Shown piece after piece: positions 27,588-36,424 of a DNA stretch of 64,000 nucleotides. The notes below the pieces were generated by a model, which saw only the letters and a list, made by a program, of their open reading frames with translations, searched no databases and was not told where the DNA came from. The DNA is taken from positions 124,001-188,000 of the forward strand of contig NZ_BHVV01000001.1 of NCBI RefSeq assembly GCF_003865015.1. The letters are read 5' to 3'. This stretch comes from Sulfurisoma sediminicola. GTDB taxonomy: Bacteria; Pseudomonadota; Gammaproteobacteria; Burkholderiales; Rhodocyclaceae. The translations under genes were made by a program, and so were the position numbers. Numbering within the stretch: the stretch's first letter is position 1; each line of letters begins with the position of its first letter.

Positions 27588-28381
27588 TTTCCCGCAAGCT
27601 GCTCGACGACGTCGTGACGATCGCCCACGATGCCGGTGCAGCCATCATGGTCGTATATTCGGGCGACATCGCGGTCGCGGAGAAAGATGATCGCTCGCCG
27701 CTTACGGAGGCCGACGAACGCGCCAATGCGGTCATCGTCGGCCGGCTGCGAGAGATCACGCCCGATCTGCCGATTCTTTCCGAAGAAGCCGTCGCCGATT
27801 TTCCAGGTTCCGATGCCGGCGGGCGTTACTGGCTGGTCGACCCGCTGGATGGAACCAAGGAGTTCATCAAGCGCAACGGGGAATTCACTGTCAACATTGC
27901 CCTGATCGAGAACGGCAAGCCTGTTCTCGGCGTGGTCTACGCACCGGCACTAGGAACGACTTATCTGGCTGCATGGGGGCTCGGCGCCTTTAAGCAGGCC
28001 GCCGATGGCCCGCAGCAGGGCATTGGCGCAGCGACGCATGGCGATGGCGACCCCTGGCGCGTCGTTGGCAGCCGTTCGCATGCGGGCGACTCGCTTGGCG
28101 CGTTCCTGCAAGTGCTGGGTGATCACGAACTCGTGTCGATGGGCAGCTCGCTGAAACTGTGCCTGGTCGCCGAAGGTGCTGCCGACCTCTACCCGCGGCT
28201 GGGACCCACCTCCCTATGGGACACCGCGGCGGCCCAGTGCGTAGTGGAGCAGGCCGGGGGAGAAGTTCTGGCGCCCGACGGAAGGCCGTTGTCTTACGCG
28301 AACCCAAGCGAGCGGCTGAATCCGCATTTCCTTGTGCACGGCAGAGGCAAGACGGACTGGCGCGGCTGGGCCGCTTTCTGA
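27584..28381 (+). CDS. cysQ: 3'(2'),5'-bisphosphate nucleotidase
   Basis: CysQ hydrolyses 3'-phosphoadenosine 5'-phosphate (PAP), the by-product of sulfotransferases, and prevents product inhibition. 265 residues from a GTG start that overlaps the cysC stop (GTGA at 27584-27587); a longer frame upstream is the shadow of cysC. Inositol-monophosphatase-family metal-binding motifs are visible: [14 protein letters not shown], and the C-terminal [35 protein letters not shown] is characteristic of CysQ. It ends convergent with the HlyD gene, 31 bases away. Confidence 0.96.
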   Translation: MISRKLLDDVVTIAHDAGAAIMVVYSGDIAVAEKDDRSPLTEADERANAVIVGRLREITPDLPILSEEAVADFPGSDAGGRYWLVDPLDGTKEFIKRNGEFTVNIALIENGKPVLGVVYAPALGTTYLAAWGLGAFKQAADGPQQGIGAATHGDGDPWRVVGSRSHAGDSLGAFLQVLGDHELVSMGSSLKLCLVAEGAADLYPRLGPTSLWDTAAAQCVVEQAGGEVLAPDGRPLSYANPSERLNPHFLVHGRGKTDWRGWAAF

Positions 28382-28385
28382 GTCC

Positions 28386-28400
28386 GCTCCCGCTGGGAGC
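28386..28400. terminator. short hairpin between convergent cysQ and the HlyD-family gene
   Basis: A six-base-pair stem (GCTCCC / GGGAGC) with a three-base loop lies in the 31-base gap between the convergent cysQ and HlyD-family stop codons. There is no clear U-tract on either strand, so terminator function is only likely from position. Confidence 0.35.
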
Positions 28401-28412
28401 TACAAAACGTTG

Positions 28413-29810
28413 TCAGCGTTCGCGCATCGAGCGCCGCAGCAGATCCGTCACCGGCTCGAAAAGATAGTCGAAGGCAGAACGCTCCCGCGTCTTGATGAAG
28501 GCCGTGATCGGCATGCCAAGCATGACCTTGACGTCGCCGACGCGTTTGACGGACTCCGGATCGATTTCGACTCTCACCGTATAGTAGAGATCGTGGCTCA
28601 TCGGATTTTTCGGATCCGGCAGCGCGTCGCCAGCAATATAGCTCAGCCTGCCCTCCACCAGCGGCGTAATGCGCCGCCTGTATGCGGACAGCTCGACTTC
28701 CACGACCTGTCCGATTCGGACCTCCTCGATTTGGCGGCTGATCAACAAACCCTCGACAATCAGAACTTCGTCGGCGGGAATGATATCCATCAGGGCCTCC
28801 CCCGGCTGGATCACGCCGCCGGCCGTATGAATCTTGAGATCGATCACCTCGCCCGCAATCGGCGCCGTAACGATCCTCCGGCGCAACGCATCCTCCGTCG
28901 GGCGCAATTGCTCACGCAGTTCGAAGATTTTCTTCTCCGTGTCTCGTAGTTCCTGCGCGGCCTCCTTGGAGCGGGTGTCGTAGACTGTTGCCAGTTGGAG
29001 ACGCAGGGCCGAGACCTTGGCGCGAACTTCCTCCAGGTCGGCGGTGCTCACGGCCCGTTGCCCTTCCCGCTCTGCCACCGTGCGCCGCGCCGTCATCAGC
29101 GCGGTGTCGGATACGTATTTCTGCTCGAACAGCTTTTTCGCCTTTTCCAGTTCGTTGCGAGCGATAACCAAGGTACGCTCGGCCGCCGCCGCCTGCTCGA
29201 CAAGCTGTGCCGCCTGTGCGCCGGTCTCGTTGATCTGCTGCTTGAGCAGTCTGACAGATTCGTTTAACGAAGCCAGCCTGGCCTTGAAGAAGACTTCCTC
29301 GTTGCGCAATATCTGCGCCACTTTCGGGTCGGCAGCGCGGGAAAGCAGTTCTTGCGGAAACTCTGTCTTCGACTGGTTGAGCTTCTCGGCGGTCAGGCGA
29401 CTGGCCTGGGCCAGCGCCGCATCGAGGGCATCCCGGAACTGTGTTGTCGCAGCGCTCTGGACGACATCCTCGAGCACGACCAATGGCTCGTCCTTGGCCA
29501 CGCGCTGTCCCGGCGTGACCAGAATATTCTTGACGATCCCCCCTTCGAGATGATTGACGGTCTTGCGCTGGGTGGCGACGATGACATTGCCCGTGACAAT
29601 GGCGGCACCGCTGAGCGGCGCCAGCGTTGCCCAGAGTGTCAAGCCGCCGAGGGCCATCGCCAGCGCGATCATCGCCGACCGCGCTGTCTTGCGCCCGGCG
29701 ATCATCGATTCGGCCGGCAAGTCCTTTCCACCGAGGAACGCCACCAGTGCATTGACGTGGGGAATGAGTCGGTCCCGGATATTGATTAAGGCTAACGGAA
29801 ATGCAGGCAT
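28413..29810 (-). CDS. type I secretion periplasmic adaptor (HlyD/PrtE family)
   Basis: 465-residue membrane fusion protein linking a type I secretion ABC transporter to an outer-membrane TolC-like channel. One membrane helix lies at about residues 45-70 (ARSAMIALAMALGGLTLW). The lipoyl-like half-motif HLEGGIVKNILVTPGQRVAK is near 88-107. A long coiled coil follows (about 125-320), then the returning lipoyl half IVTAPIAGEVIDLKIHTAGG and the beta-barrel. Last gene of the GT-ABC-HlyD operon, 32 bases after the ABC gene. No outer-membrane partner is in the window. Confidence 0.93.
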   Translation of the reverse strand: MPAFPLALINIRDRLIPHVNALVAFLGGKDLPAESMIAGRKTARSAMIALAMALGGLTLWATLAPLSGAAIVTGNVIVATQRKTVNHLEGGIVKNILVTPGQRVAKDEPLVVLEDVVQSAATTQFRDALDAALAQASRLTAEKLNQSKTEFPQELLSRAADPKVAQILRNEEVFFKARLASLNESVRLLKQQINETGAQAAQLVEQAAAAERTLVIARNELEKAKKLFEQKYVSDTALMTARRTVAEREGQRAVSTADLEEVRAKVSALRLQLATVYDTRSKEAAQELRDTEKKIFELREQLRPTEDALRRRIVTAPIAGEVIDLKIHTAGGVIQPGEALMDIIPADEVLIVEGLLISRQIEEVRIGQVVEVELSAYRRRITPLVEGRLSYIAGDALPDPKNPMSHDLYYTVRVEIDPESVKRVGDVKVMLGMPITAFIKTRERSAFDYLFEPVTDLLRRSMRER

Positions 29811-29842
29811 GGGTGCGATGAATATGTTCGAGCGGTTCGTCC

Positions 29843-31876
29843 CTAGCCCCGGGGCAAGGGGGTTTTGTCGCCGCCGGGCAGGATGACCATGATATTGATG
29901 CGGTCGAGATCGGCCGCAGCCAGTTCGAGGCTCGGCGGGTAGCGGAATTCGAAGCCGTGGTACCCCGTGCCGATATTGTGCTTCACGAGGTCGCCACGAA
30001 AGAGATTGGCCTCGGTGGTGCCGAGCAAGTCGTCGTCGAGATAGATTTCGAGAGTGGGCACCAGTTCAGGTTGGGCCGGAAAAAACACCCAACCCTTCAC
30101 CTCGCGGTCATCCAGCTTGCCGACAAGGCCCCGGGGCTCGATCTTCCTGGCCGGTTTTTGCTGCGACTTCGTCGGAGGCCGGGGACCGGCCACCTCGCCT
30201 GGCGCTGGCAGCGCCTTCCACTCTTGCACCTCCATTTGCGGCAACATCTCCCGCGTGTGGCCAAAGCGGTAGCTGGCATCATCGCGCAACATCAGGATCT
30301 TGTCGAAGCCGGCCAACAGACTGACCTTGTGGGTGACGGTGATGACGGTTATTCCAGCCTTGCGAATGTCCCGCACGACTTCGAGGTAGGCCGTCTCGCC
30401 GGCTGCGTCGAGGTTCGAGGTCGGCTCGTCGAGCACGATGAGTCGGGGAGAGCCGAAAAGTGCGCGCGCCATGGCGATGCGTTGCTTCTGCCCGCCGGAA
30501 AGGCGCAGGCCGCCGTCGCCGATGTGCGTGTCGTAGCCATGGGGCAGGTGAAGGATCAGTTCATGGGCATGGGCGAAGCGGGCGGCGGCAACAATGGCGT
30601 CCGTATGCAAGGCGACATCCTGCATTCGGCAGATGTTCTCCGCCACGGTGCCATCGAACAGTTCCACGTCCTGGGGCAGGTAGCCGAGATGGCGGCCAAG
30701 CGTGTCCTTGTCCCAGCTATGCATTTCGGCGGCATCGAGGCGCACTGCCCCGGAGGACGTTGGCCACAGGCCGGTGAGCAGGCGCACCAGCGTCGTCTTG
30801 CCGGTTCCGCTTGGACCGATGATGCCCAAGCTCTCGCCCGGCTGCAAGGTGAAGGAAAGATTGCGCAGCAGCGGTTCGGCCTGGCCGAAGCGGAAATAGA
30901 CCCGCTCCACCTCGACGCAACCGACCGGCTCCGGGAGAACCAGCTTTTCGGATTCGTTCGCTTTGTCGCCAAACAGCCTGTTCAGACGCTCATAGGCGAT
31001 GCGGGCCACGGCTAGGTTGCGCCAGCCATGAATGATGCCGACGATCGGCCCGAGAACGCGTGAATAGATGATTGAGCCGGCAACAATCAGGCCCAGAGAT
31101 GCCGCACCATTGATCATCAGGTAGGCGACCGTGGCGATGACCAAGGCACGCATAGCGTGGTTTACGAAAGCGCTGGTTGCGGATAGCACGCGGACGGTGT
31201 GTCCGGTCTGCAGGTGGAGCATCCGCAGCCGGCCGTTCAGTTCCTGCCAGCGCCGACTGAGGGCTCCCGTCATGCCCATCGCGCCAGCCGCCTCGGCATT
31301 GCGTTGCGCATCGCTCGCGAACCGGTTGGTCCGTCTCTGCGCCATGCTGGCTTCCAGCAACGGCTGGCGCGTCATGCGCTCTTCGTAGAAAGCCAGCACG
31401 CCGAGGATTACGGCCGCGAGCAAGGTCACTCCGCCGAGGGCGGGATGCATGACGAAAAGAATGACCAGGAAAAGGATGCCCCAGGGCAGATCGAAGAAGG
31501 CGATCACCGCTGAACCCGAAAGGAAGCTTCGCAACTTCGCCAGGTCACCCAAATAGTCCTCATCCTTGCCTCCGGCGGGCCGAATCCTTTGCTCGAGTTG
31601 GCGCTTCAATACCGGGCCGGCGAGCAGGTCCTCGAGAGTCGTGCCAGCACGCGTGAGCAGCGTGCCGCGATGAAACTCGAAAATCGAAGTAAACAGGAGG
31701 ACCCAGACAACAAAAATGACCAACATCACGAGCGTTTCGACGCTGTGGCTGGCCACGACCCGATCGAAGATCTGCAGAAAATACAGCGGGAAGCCGAGGT
31801 AGAACAAATTGATGAAGACGCTGAGGATGCCCGTATGAACGAAGAAGAAACGGCAACGCTTAAGGTATTCGCGCAT
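29843..31876 (-). CDS. type I secretion ABC permease/ATPase with a C-terminal GW domain
   Basis: 677 residues. The PrtD-type transporter covers residues 1-570: a membrane domain with about six helices starting at residue 15 (ILSVFINLFYLGFPLYFLQI), then an ATPase with Walker A GPSGTGKTTL, signature LSGGQKQRIAMARAL and Walker B LIVLDEPTSNLD. Ordinary PrtD-type proteins end there; this one has about 100 more residues (about 580-677) carrying a beta-rich domain (VKGWVFFPAQPELVPTLEIY, then FRGDL and YHGFEFRY), the same accessory domain as in the two large glycosyltransferases. Its start overlaps the stop of the 1108-residue glycosyltransferase (TGATG), so the two are coupled. Substrate is probably a nearby RTX protein. 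Confidence 0.9.
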   Translation of the reverse strand: MREYLKRCRFFFVHTGILSVFINLFYLGFPLYFLQIFDRVVASHSVETLVMLVIFVVWVLLFTSIFEFHRGTLLTRAGTTLEDLLAGPVLKRQLEQRIRPAGGKDEDYLGDLAKLRSFLSGSAVIAFFDLPWGILFLVILFVMHPALGGVTLLAAVILGVLAFYEERMTRQPLLEASMAQRRTNRFASDAQRNAEAAGAMGMTGALSRRWQELNGRLRMLHLQTGHTVRVLSATSAFVNHAMRALVIATVAYLMINGAASLGLIVAGSIIYSRVLGPIVGIIHGWRNLAVARIAYERLNRLFGDKANESEKLVLPEPVGCVEVERVYFRFGQAEPLLRNLSFTLQPGESLGIIGPSGTGKTTLVRLLTGLWPTSSGAVRLDAAEMHSWDKDTLGRHLGYLPQDVELFDGTVAENICRMQDVALHTDAIVAAARFAHAHELILHLPHGYDTHIGDGGLRLSGGQKQRIAMARALFGSPRLIVLDEPTSNLDAAGETAYLEVVRDIRKAGITVITVTHKVSLLAGFDKILMLRDDASYRFGHTREMLPQMEVQEWKALPAPGEVAGPRPPTKSQQKPARKIEPRGLVGKLDDREVKGWVFFPAQPELVPTLEIYLDDDLLGTTEANLFRGDLVKHNIGTGYHGFEFRYPPSLELAAADLDRINIMVILPGGDKTPLPRG

Positions 31877-34800
31877 CAGAGGACCTCGCGAATAATGGCG
31901 CGTGTTCCCGCGCTCATTTCGGATGCCGGCGTCGGGCCATGCAGGTCGAGTGCATAGTAGTCAGAGAGCATTTCTTCGTAATGCGGCTCGCCGAGTACCA
32001 CCTGCCGTGGCGGCAACTTGCGGTTGAGGGTGACGCCGCTGAGCAGCGTATCGTTGATGCCTGGGGCTGAGAGGCCAACCGGAAAGAGCATGCCGACCCC
32101 CAAAGTCCGTATCCGTTCTGCATGGGCTCCGATATCGTAGGCATACGGCAGCAGACCCGCGCTCAGAGCCGCTGAAAGCGTGTAGGACCACGTCTCCGGC
32201 CAGACCGAAAGGAACAACGCCACGTCGCAGGCGTGAAACGCCAGCAGGTCAGGAAGTTCGTTCTCGTCGTAAACGCCGGTAATGAAGACATTGCCGAAGG
32301 CGAACAGCGGCTCGTCGTCGCGGGTATGGCCGATGACGATGAAGCGGAGAGGAAGCTTGCGGCTGGCAGCATCCTCCGCACAGGCCATGAGTTCGCGATA
32401 ACCCTTGTGATCCGAAATTCCGCCGATAACAGCGACCTTCAACATGCCGTCCTGACGCGGTGACGGGACTTGCACGCTCACCTTTGCCCGCGGCTCAGGG
32501 TGGGGCTTGGCGTGATACGCGCACTTGGGGGCGTAACGGCGCATCCGGATCTCGACGTCACGCGACGGAACGAAAACGGAACGTGCGTCATGCAGAAACC
32601 CTGCCGACCGCACACGCAGCGCCTCGACGCTCTCGACCTCGCCGACTTGACTGCCGAGTTGTGCGAGGCAGGCCTCGCATTTCGAAAGCTCGGGTTCGCC
32701 ACAATAGCGGCCACCAGCATCGATCAGGTTTATCTGTGGGCAAATCCAGGAATAGTCGTGAATCGTGACGTCGTAGCCGACCTTGAGCGCAGTCAGCAAG
32801 CCATGGAAAAAGTTGGGGCGGAATCCGATGAAGTGATGAACGTGAACGTGCCTGATGTCCAGGCCCTTCAGCGTCACCATCAGATGTTCGACTTCCTGCT
32901 CGCTGTCGAAGACCAGGTTGGGCAATTGCCATTCGTCCGGCACCTGTAAGGCAATCCTTCGCGCGTCCAGAGGCCGCAGTATGTAGGGAGTGATACGCTC
33001 GTGCTGCAGACGGTCCGATAGGTCGCGAACATTGCGCTCGGTGCCACCGCCGAGGCCGTGAGTAACGAGCAGCATCCCGGGGGTCCCGGGTTGCCGACTC
33101 AGTCGCGCGCGATCGATGTTGCGCCGGGCGGTCAACAACGGATCAGCCGCGAGGAATTGCTGGACCATGCGATCGTAGCCGGGATGAATCTCGTTCAGGC
33201 GCACGAGATTGCGAACCGCCAGGCGGTGCCCGCCGCTGCCGAACGAAACGCCGCCGCGATGCGCCACGAAGACGTGTGTTGCGGCAACGTTGCGCCAGCC
33301 GAGGTAGCTCGCGCGCAGGGAGAAGTCATTCTCTTCTCCGTAACCCTTGCCCCATGTCGCCTCGTCGAAGAGTCCCACATCGTCGATGCAATCTCGCCGT
33401 ATGTACATGCAGGAGCCGACGGCAGTCGGAATGTCGATGCCGTGCGGCGGGTTCACACGCGCGCAGTCGCCATCGAGCAGCATAAGGTTCTGTGCGTTGG
33501 GAAAAGCGTTGTGGTCGTTGAAGACCGGATAGCTGCAGATTGTCGCATCGTTGGACAGCGGGGTGATCGTGCCGATGTCACGATCAAGGTTCGCTGTCGC
33601 GACGATGCGATCGAGCCAGTCGCCATGGACGCGGGTATCCGAATTCAGGAGTACGACGTCTCGCGCCGGATGCAGCATGAGCGCACGATTGACGCTTCCC
33701 ACGAAGCCCTTGTTCTCCTCGTTGCGGAGGAGGACGACGCCGCGCCGCTTGGCATAGGCGACGAGTGCAGCGGACAGTTCCGGTTCCGGGCTCGCATCGT
33801 CGACAAGAATCAGTTCGAACGGCGTACTGACCGGCGCGGCAAGCACCGACTCGATGCATTCGATGGTTTCCTGCAATCCGCGATAGACCGGCACGATGAC
33901 GTCGACAACAATGTCCCGCCCTGCCCTGTCGGCCGTTTGGGAAACAGGATCGGGCAGAGGGCGCTGGGGGCGCCGGGGGCGCCAGAGGTTATGACACGCC
34001 GCCGGGAGGACATCGCGCCGCAGCAGGGTTTGCAACGCCACAGACAGCCCCATTTCCTCGAGTTGTGGTTGATGGTGCCTGAGCCATGCAGCGAGTTGCC
34101 GCAGGGCGGCATCAGTGTGCGGCCTCAACGTGACCCAGAGCGGACTGTTGTGCAAGGGATGTTTGGTGTCGGCGAAATGCGCCTCATACCGGATCAAACG
34201 CACGTCGGCCGGCGGTTCGCCGAAATCCGCAATGAATCCCGTGCGCACCGCATGGCCATCGGGGCTGAGATCCGGCCGCACTTCGCTCGGTTCGACAACC
34301 TTGCTGTCGCCCAGATTGTTGCGAATCACCACCGAGACGGGACGGTTCGGATGACGGCGATCACGCGCCCATCCATACACCCGGCCGCTTTCGGCGAATT
34401 CCAGGAACCCCTCCTGACGAGGCGGAAGGCCTAGCGGGGAACCCGGAATGGCTTCACCTCCGCATTCCAGCACGATGGGCGGCTTCGCATCAGCTGGCAA
34501 CCGGTGGCGAAAGCCGAAGCAGCCATCGCCGACGCCCTTGGTCTTGAGCAAGGCCTTGTGTTCTGTCGCCGCCAGTTCGAACAAGGGTTCGCCGTCAGAC
34601 GTCACATTGACACGCTGAGGCTCGTCAGGCCGGGCCCGGTTCCAGGCCCATCCGGTGAGCCAACCGGCCGGGCCGACATGCGCGGCCGCGACCAATCCAG
34701 CACCCGATGCCAACTGGAAGTCGAGCACGAACTCGGCAACCATTGGATCGAACAGATGCCGTTGGATCAGCAGATTCAATTCTTCCTGAAAATCACCACA

Positions 34801-35202
34801 GCGATCCGCTGCAAGCAAGGCATAGCCGTAGCCGACGATGAAGTCCTTGCGGTCAGGTGCCCGCACCAATGCGGACTTGTAGGCAGTGATGGGATCGATG
34901 CCGTGGGCTACGCGCAAGCCGCATGCGCCGACGAGTGCCCAAGCCTCGGCCTGCTGTGGAACGAGACGACGCAGTCGATCGGCCAATATTGCCGCATGGG
35001 CGAAACTCCTCCGGCTTACCGCCACCTGCACTAGCGCCATGAGTCCTTGCCTGTGCCGTTCGGGATCGGTGAGGTAGGGCCTGAAGGTTCGCTCGACCAG
35101 TACCGGGTCACCTGATTTAAGGAGACGCTTGTGCGCGGCGAGCCCCTTGACTGAAGCGATATGGTGCCCGACAAGCTGAACAAGCGCACTATCGGAAATC
35201 AT
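31876..35202 (-). CDS. large glycosyltransferase: helical N-term, two GW domains, GT2 and GT4 domains
   Basis: 1108 residues. Residues 1-160 are helical and TPR-like. Two GW accessory domains follow, about 178-255 (WLTGWAWNRARPDEPQRVNV) and 262-360 (VYGWARDRRHPNRPVSVVI). Residues about 430-690 form a GT2 domain: VDVIVPVYRG, LILVDDASPEPEL, VVLLNSDTRVHGDW and ENDFSLRASYLGWRN. Residues about 705-1075 form a GT4 domain beginning LLVTHGLGGGTERNVRDL, with VAVIGGISDHKGY and a weaker donor loop WPETWSYTLSAALSAG. The stop overlaps the start of the type I ABC transporter (TGATG), so this enzyme is made with the secretion machine. Glycosylation of the secreted protein is a natural inference but is not shown. 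Confidence 0.87.
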   Translation of the reverse strand: MISDSALVQLVGHHIASVKGLAAHKRLLKSGDPVLVERTFRPYLTDPERHRQGLMALVQVAVSRRSFAHAAILADRLRRLVPQQAEAWALVGACGLRVAHGIDPITAYKSALVRAPDRKDFIVGYGYALLAADRCGDFQEELNLLIQRHLFDPMVAEFVLDFQLASGAGLVAAAHVGPAGWLTGWAWNRARPDEPQRVNVTSDGEPLFELAATEHKALLKTKGVGDGCFGFRHRLPADAKPPIVLECGGEAIPGSPLGLPPRQEGFLEFAESGRVYGWARDRRHPNRPVSVVIRNNLGDSKVVEPSEVRPDLSPDGHAVRTGFIADFGEPPADVRLIRYEAHFADTKHPLHNSPLWVTLRPHTDAALRQLAAWLRHHQPQLEEMGLSVALQTLLRRDVLPAACHNLWRPRRPQRPLPDPVSQTADRAGRDIVVDVIVPVYRGLQETIECIESVLAAPVSTPFELILVDDASPEPELSAALVAYAKRRGVVLLRNEENKGFVGSVNRALMLHPARDVVLLNSDTRVHGDWLDRIVATANLDRDIGTITPLSNDATICSYPVFNDHNAFPNAQNLMLLDGDCARVNPPHGIDIPTAVGSCMYIRRDCIDDVGLFDEATWGKGYGEENDFSLRASYLGWRNVAATHVFVAHRGGVSFGSGGHRLAVRNLVRLNEIHPGYDRMVQQFLAADPLLTARRNIDRARLSRQPGTPGMLLVTHGLGGGTERNVRDLSDRLQHERITPYILRPLDARRIALQVPDEWQLPNLVFDSEQEVEHLMVTLKGLDIRHVHVHHFIGFRPNFFHGLLTALKVGYDVTIHDYSWICPQINLIDAGGRYCGEPELSKCEACLAQLGSQVGEVESVEALRVRSAGFLHDARSVFVPSRDVEIRMRRYAPKCAYHAKPHPEPRAKVSVQVPSPRQDGMLKVAVIGGISDHKGYRELMACAEDAASRKLPLRFIVIGHTRDDEPLFAFGNVFITGVYDENELPDLLAFHACDVALFLSVWPETWSYTLSAALSAGLLPYAYDIGAHAERIRTLGVGMLFPVGLSAPGINDTLLSGVTLNRKLPPRQVVLGEPHYEEMLSDYYALDLHGPTPASEMSAGTRAIIREVL

Positions 35203-35539
35203 GTGCTGGAGTACGGCAAGAGCACGGTATGGAGGATGGCCGCCGCAGCCGGCCTAGGCGACTCTACGATCATGCCCGCTGGCTGGAGGACGTTCCCGAC
35301 ACGGCATCTTCCAAAGACGGAGCAGATCATGAGACATTCGACCGATAGGCGGAGGTTTGCGGCTGGGGGCAAATCGCCCTAGACTCCGCGGCGCCTAAGG
35401 CAAAGTATAAAACGAGTACGGCACCCGATGAGGGTGCCGTACATTTGTTACTGCCCGGCGCATCAATGCTGGGCGATTTCGAATGCCGCCCTACTTCATA
35501 TGGGAACGCACCCGACTACCGGACAATCAATCAATCGAC
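35203..35539. other. intergenic region between the small RTX gene and the GT-ABC-HlyD operon
   Basis: 337 bases with no supported gene; a plus-strand frame at 35161-35382 has no family features and overlaps the start of the 1108-residue gene. The right part holds the terminator at 35416-35442. The left part must hold the promoter of the GT-ABC-HlyD operon if this is not read through from the RTX gene; I could not fix its elements. Confidence 0.5.
35416..35442 (-). terminator. rho-independent terminator after the small RTX gene
   Basis: An 11-base-pair perfect stem (arm GTACGGCACCC) with a 5-base loop. Read on the minus strand it is followed by TCGTTTTAT, a short T-rich tract. It lies 98 bases after the stop of the 198-residue RTX gene and before the next operon on the same strand. 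Confidence 0.82.
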
Positions 35540-36136
35540 TCAGGGATGGTAGATGCTCGTGACGTCGACACCGGCAACGGTGACGGTACTTCCGTCGCTC
35601 AGTGTCAGCACGGTATTGCCGCCACTGAAGACCGAATTGGCGATGGCCAAATTATTGAAGCTGATGCTGTCGCCAGCCGTGTAATCGCGGATGATGTCGT
35701 TACCATTATCGCCGCCCGGCATGCCATTGAACAGGAAGTTATCGTTCCCGGCCCCACCGGTGAGAGTGTCGTTTCCGGCACCGCCGACCAACGTATCGTT
35801 GCCATCGCCGCCCTTGAGGATGTCGTCACCCAAGCCGCCCTTCAGCATGTCATCACCCGTACCGCCGTCGAGGATGTCGGAGCCGGCATTGCCGTTGAGC
35901 GTATCGTTGCCCGAGCCACCGAACAGCAGATCAGATCCATCGCCGCCGTGCAAGGTGTCATTGCCTGCGCTCGCAATGAGGATGTTCGAATCCGTGCCGC
36001 CGGCACTACCACCGGACAGGATGTCGTCGCCGTCACCACCCATGAGGACGTCGTTGCCACCACCACCGTAGAGGCCATCGCCACCAGAGCCGCCAAGGAG
36101 GACGTCGGAAGAACCAGAAGGAAGAATGGTTGCCAT
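35540..36136 (-). CDS. small RTX Ca2+-binding repeat protein
   Basis: 198 residues. After a short lead (MATILPSGSSDVLLGGSGGD) comes a run of about eleven glycine-rich nonapeptides of the GGxGxDxLx type up to about residue 135 (for example GGDGSDLLFGGSGNDTLNG). Such repeats fold as Ca-binding parallel beta-rolls outside the cell. The C-terminal 60 residues (FLFNGMPGGDNGNDIIRDYT onwards) are a typical type I secretion end region. No N-terminal signal peptide, as expected for a type I substrate. A GGGAG ribosome site lies 8 bases before the ATG. It is read toward the GT-ABC-HlyD operon and divergent from the second ABC-HlyD pair. It may be a substrate of either; the partner is an inference. Confidence 0.9.
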   Translation of the reverse strand: MATILPSGSSDVLLGGSGGDGLYGGGGNDVLMGGDGDDILSGGSAGGTDSNILIASAGNDTLHGGDGSDLLFGGSGNDTLNGNAGSDILDGGTGDDMLKGGLGDDILKGGDGNDTLVGGAGNDTLTGGAGNDNFLFNGMPGGDNGNDIIRDYTAGDSISFNNLAIANSVFSGGNTVLTLSDGSTVTVAGVDVTSIYHP

Positions 36137-36424
36137 ATACTGAACTCCCAGAGTGATCTGTCAGGGTCGGAATTGGAGGGGATTATAGCCACATATTTGG
36201 CGGCCAAGTAGCGAAAATTTCACACATCAACTTCATTCGCCGACCCCTTCGCGCTTCGTACCCATTAGATCAACCTTGCGCCCACCTGTCAATAAGACGG
36301 GGGATAGCAGGATAAATCTCTCCTATGAACAGAGCATGCACGGGAGCATGGTTTTGAACGCAACTATAATGCCACCTCCCACAGCAACGCGAATAGAAAT
36401 CGCCGGAAGCTTCTGACGCCGCCC
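36137..36424. promoter_or_regulatory. divergent promoter region between RTX gene and second T1SS operon
   Basis: 288 bases, clearly more AT-rich than the flanking genes. A perfect TATAAT is at 36365-36370, 54 bases before the ABC gene start, but no good -35 box lies 16-18 bases upstream of it, so an activator may be needed or the match may be chance. No operator repeats were recognised. Confidence 0.4.

Noticed and set aside
35161-35382. Plus-strand frame of 73 codons between the GT gene and the small RTX gene
   Set aside because: It overlaps the start of the 1108-residue gene and has no recognisable feature.
36365-36370. Perfect TATAAT before the second ABC gene as a firm promoter
   Set aside because: No -35 element at 16-18 bases upstream, so it is only mentioned as a possibility in the divergent region.
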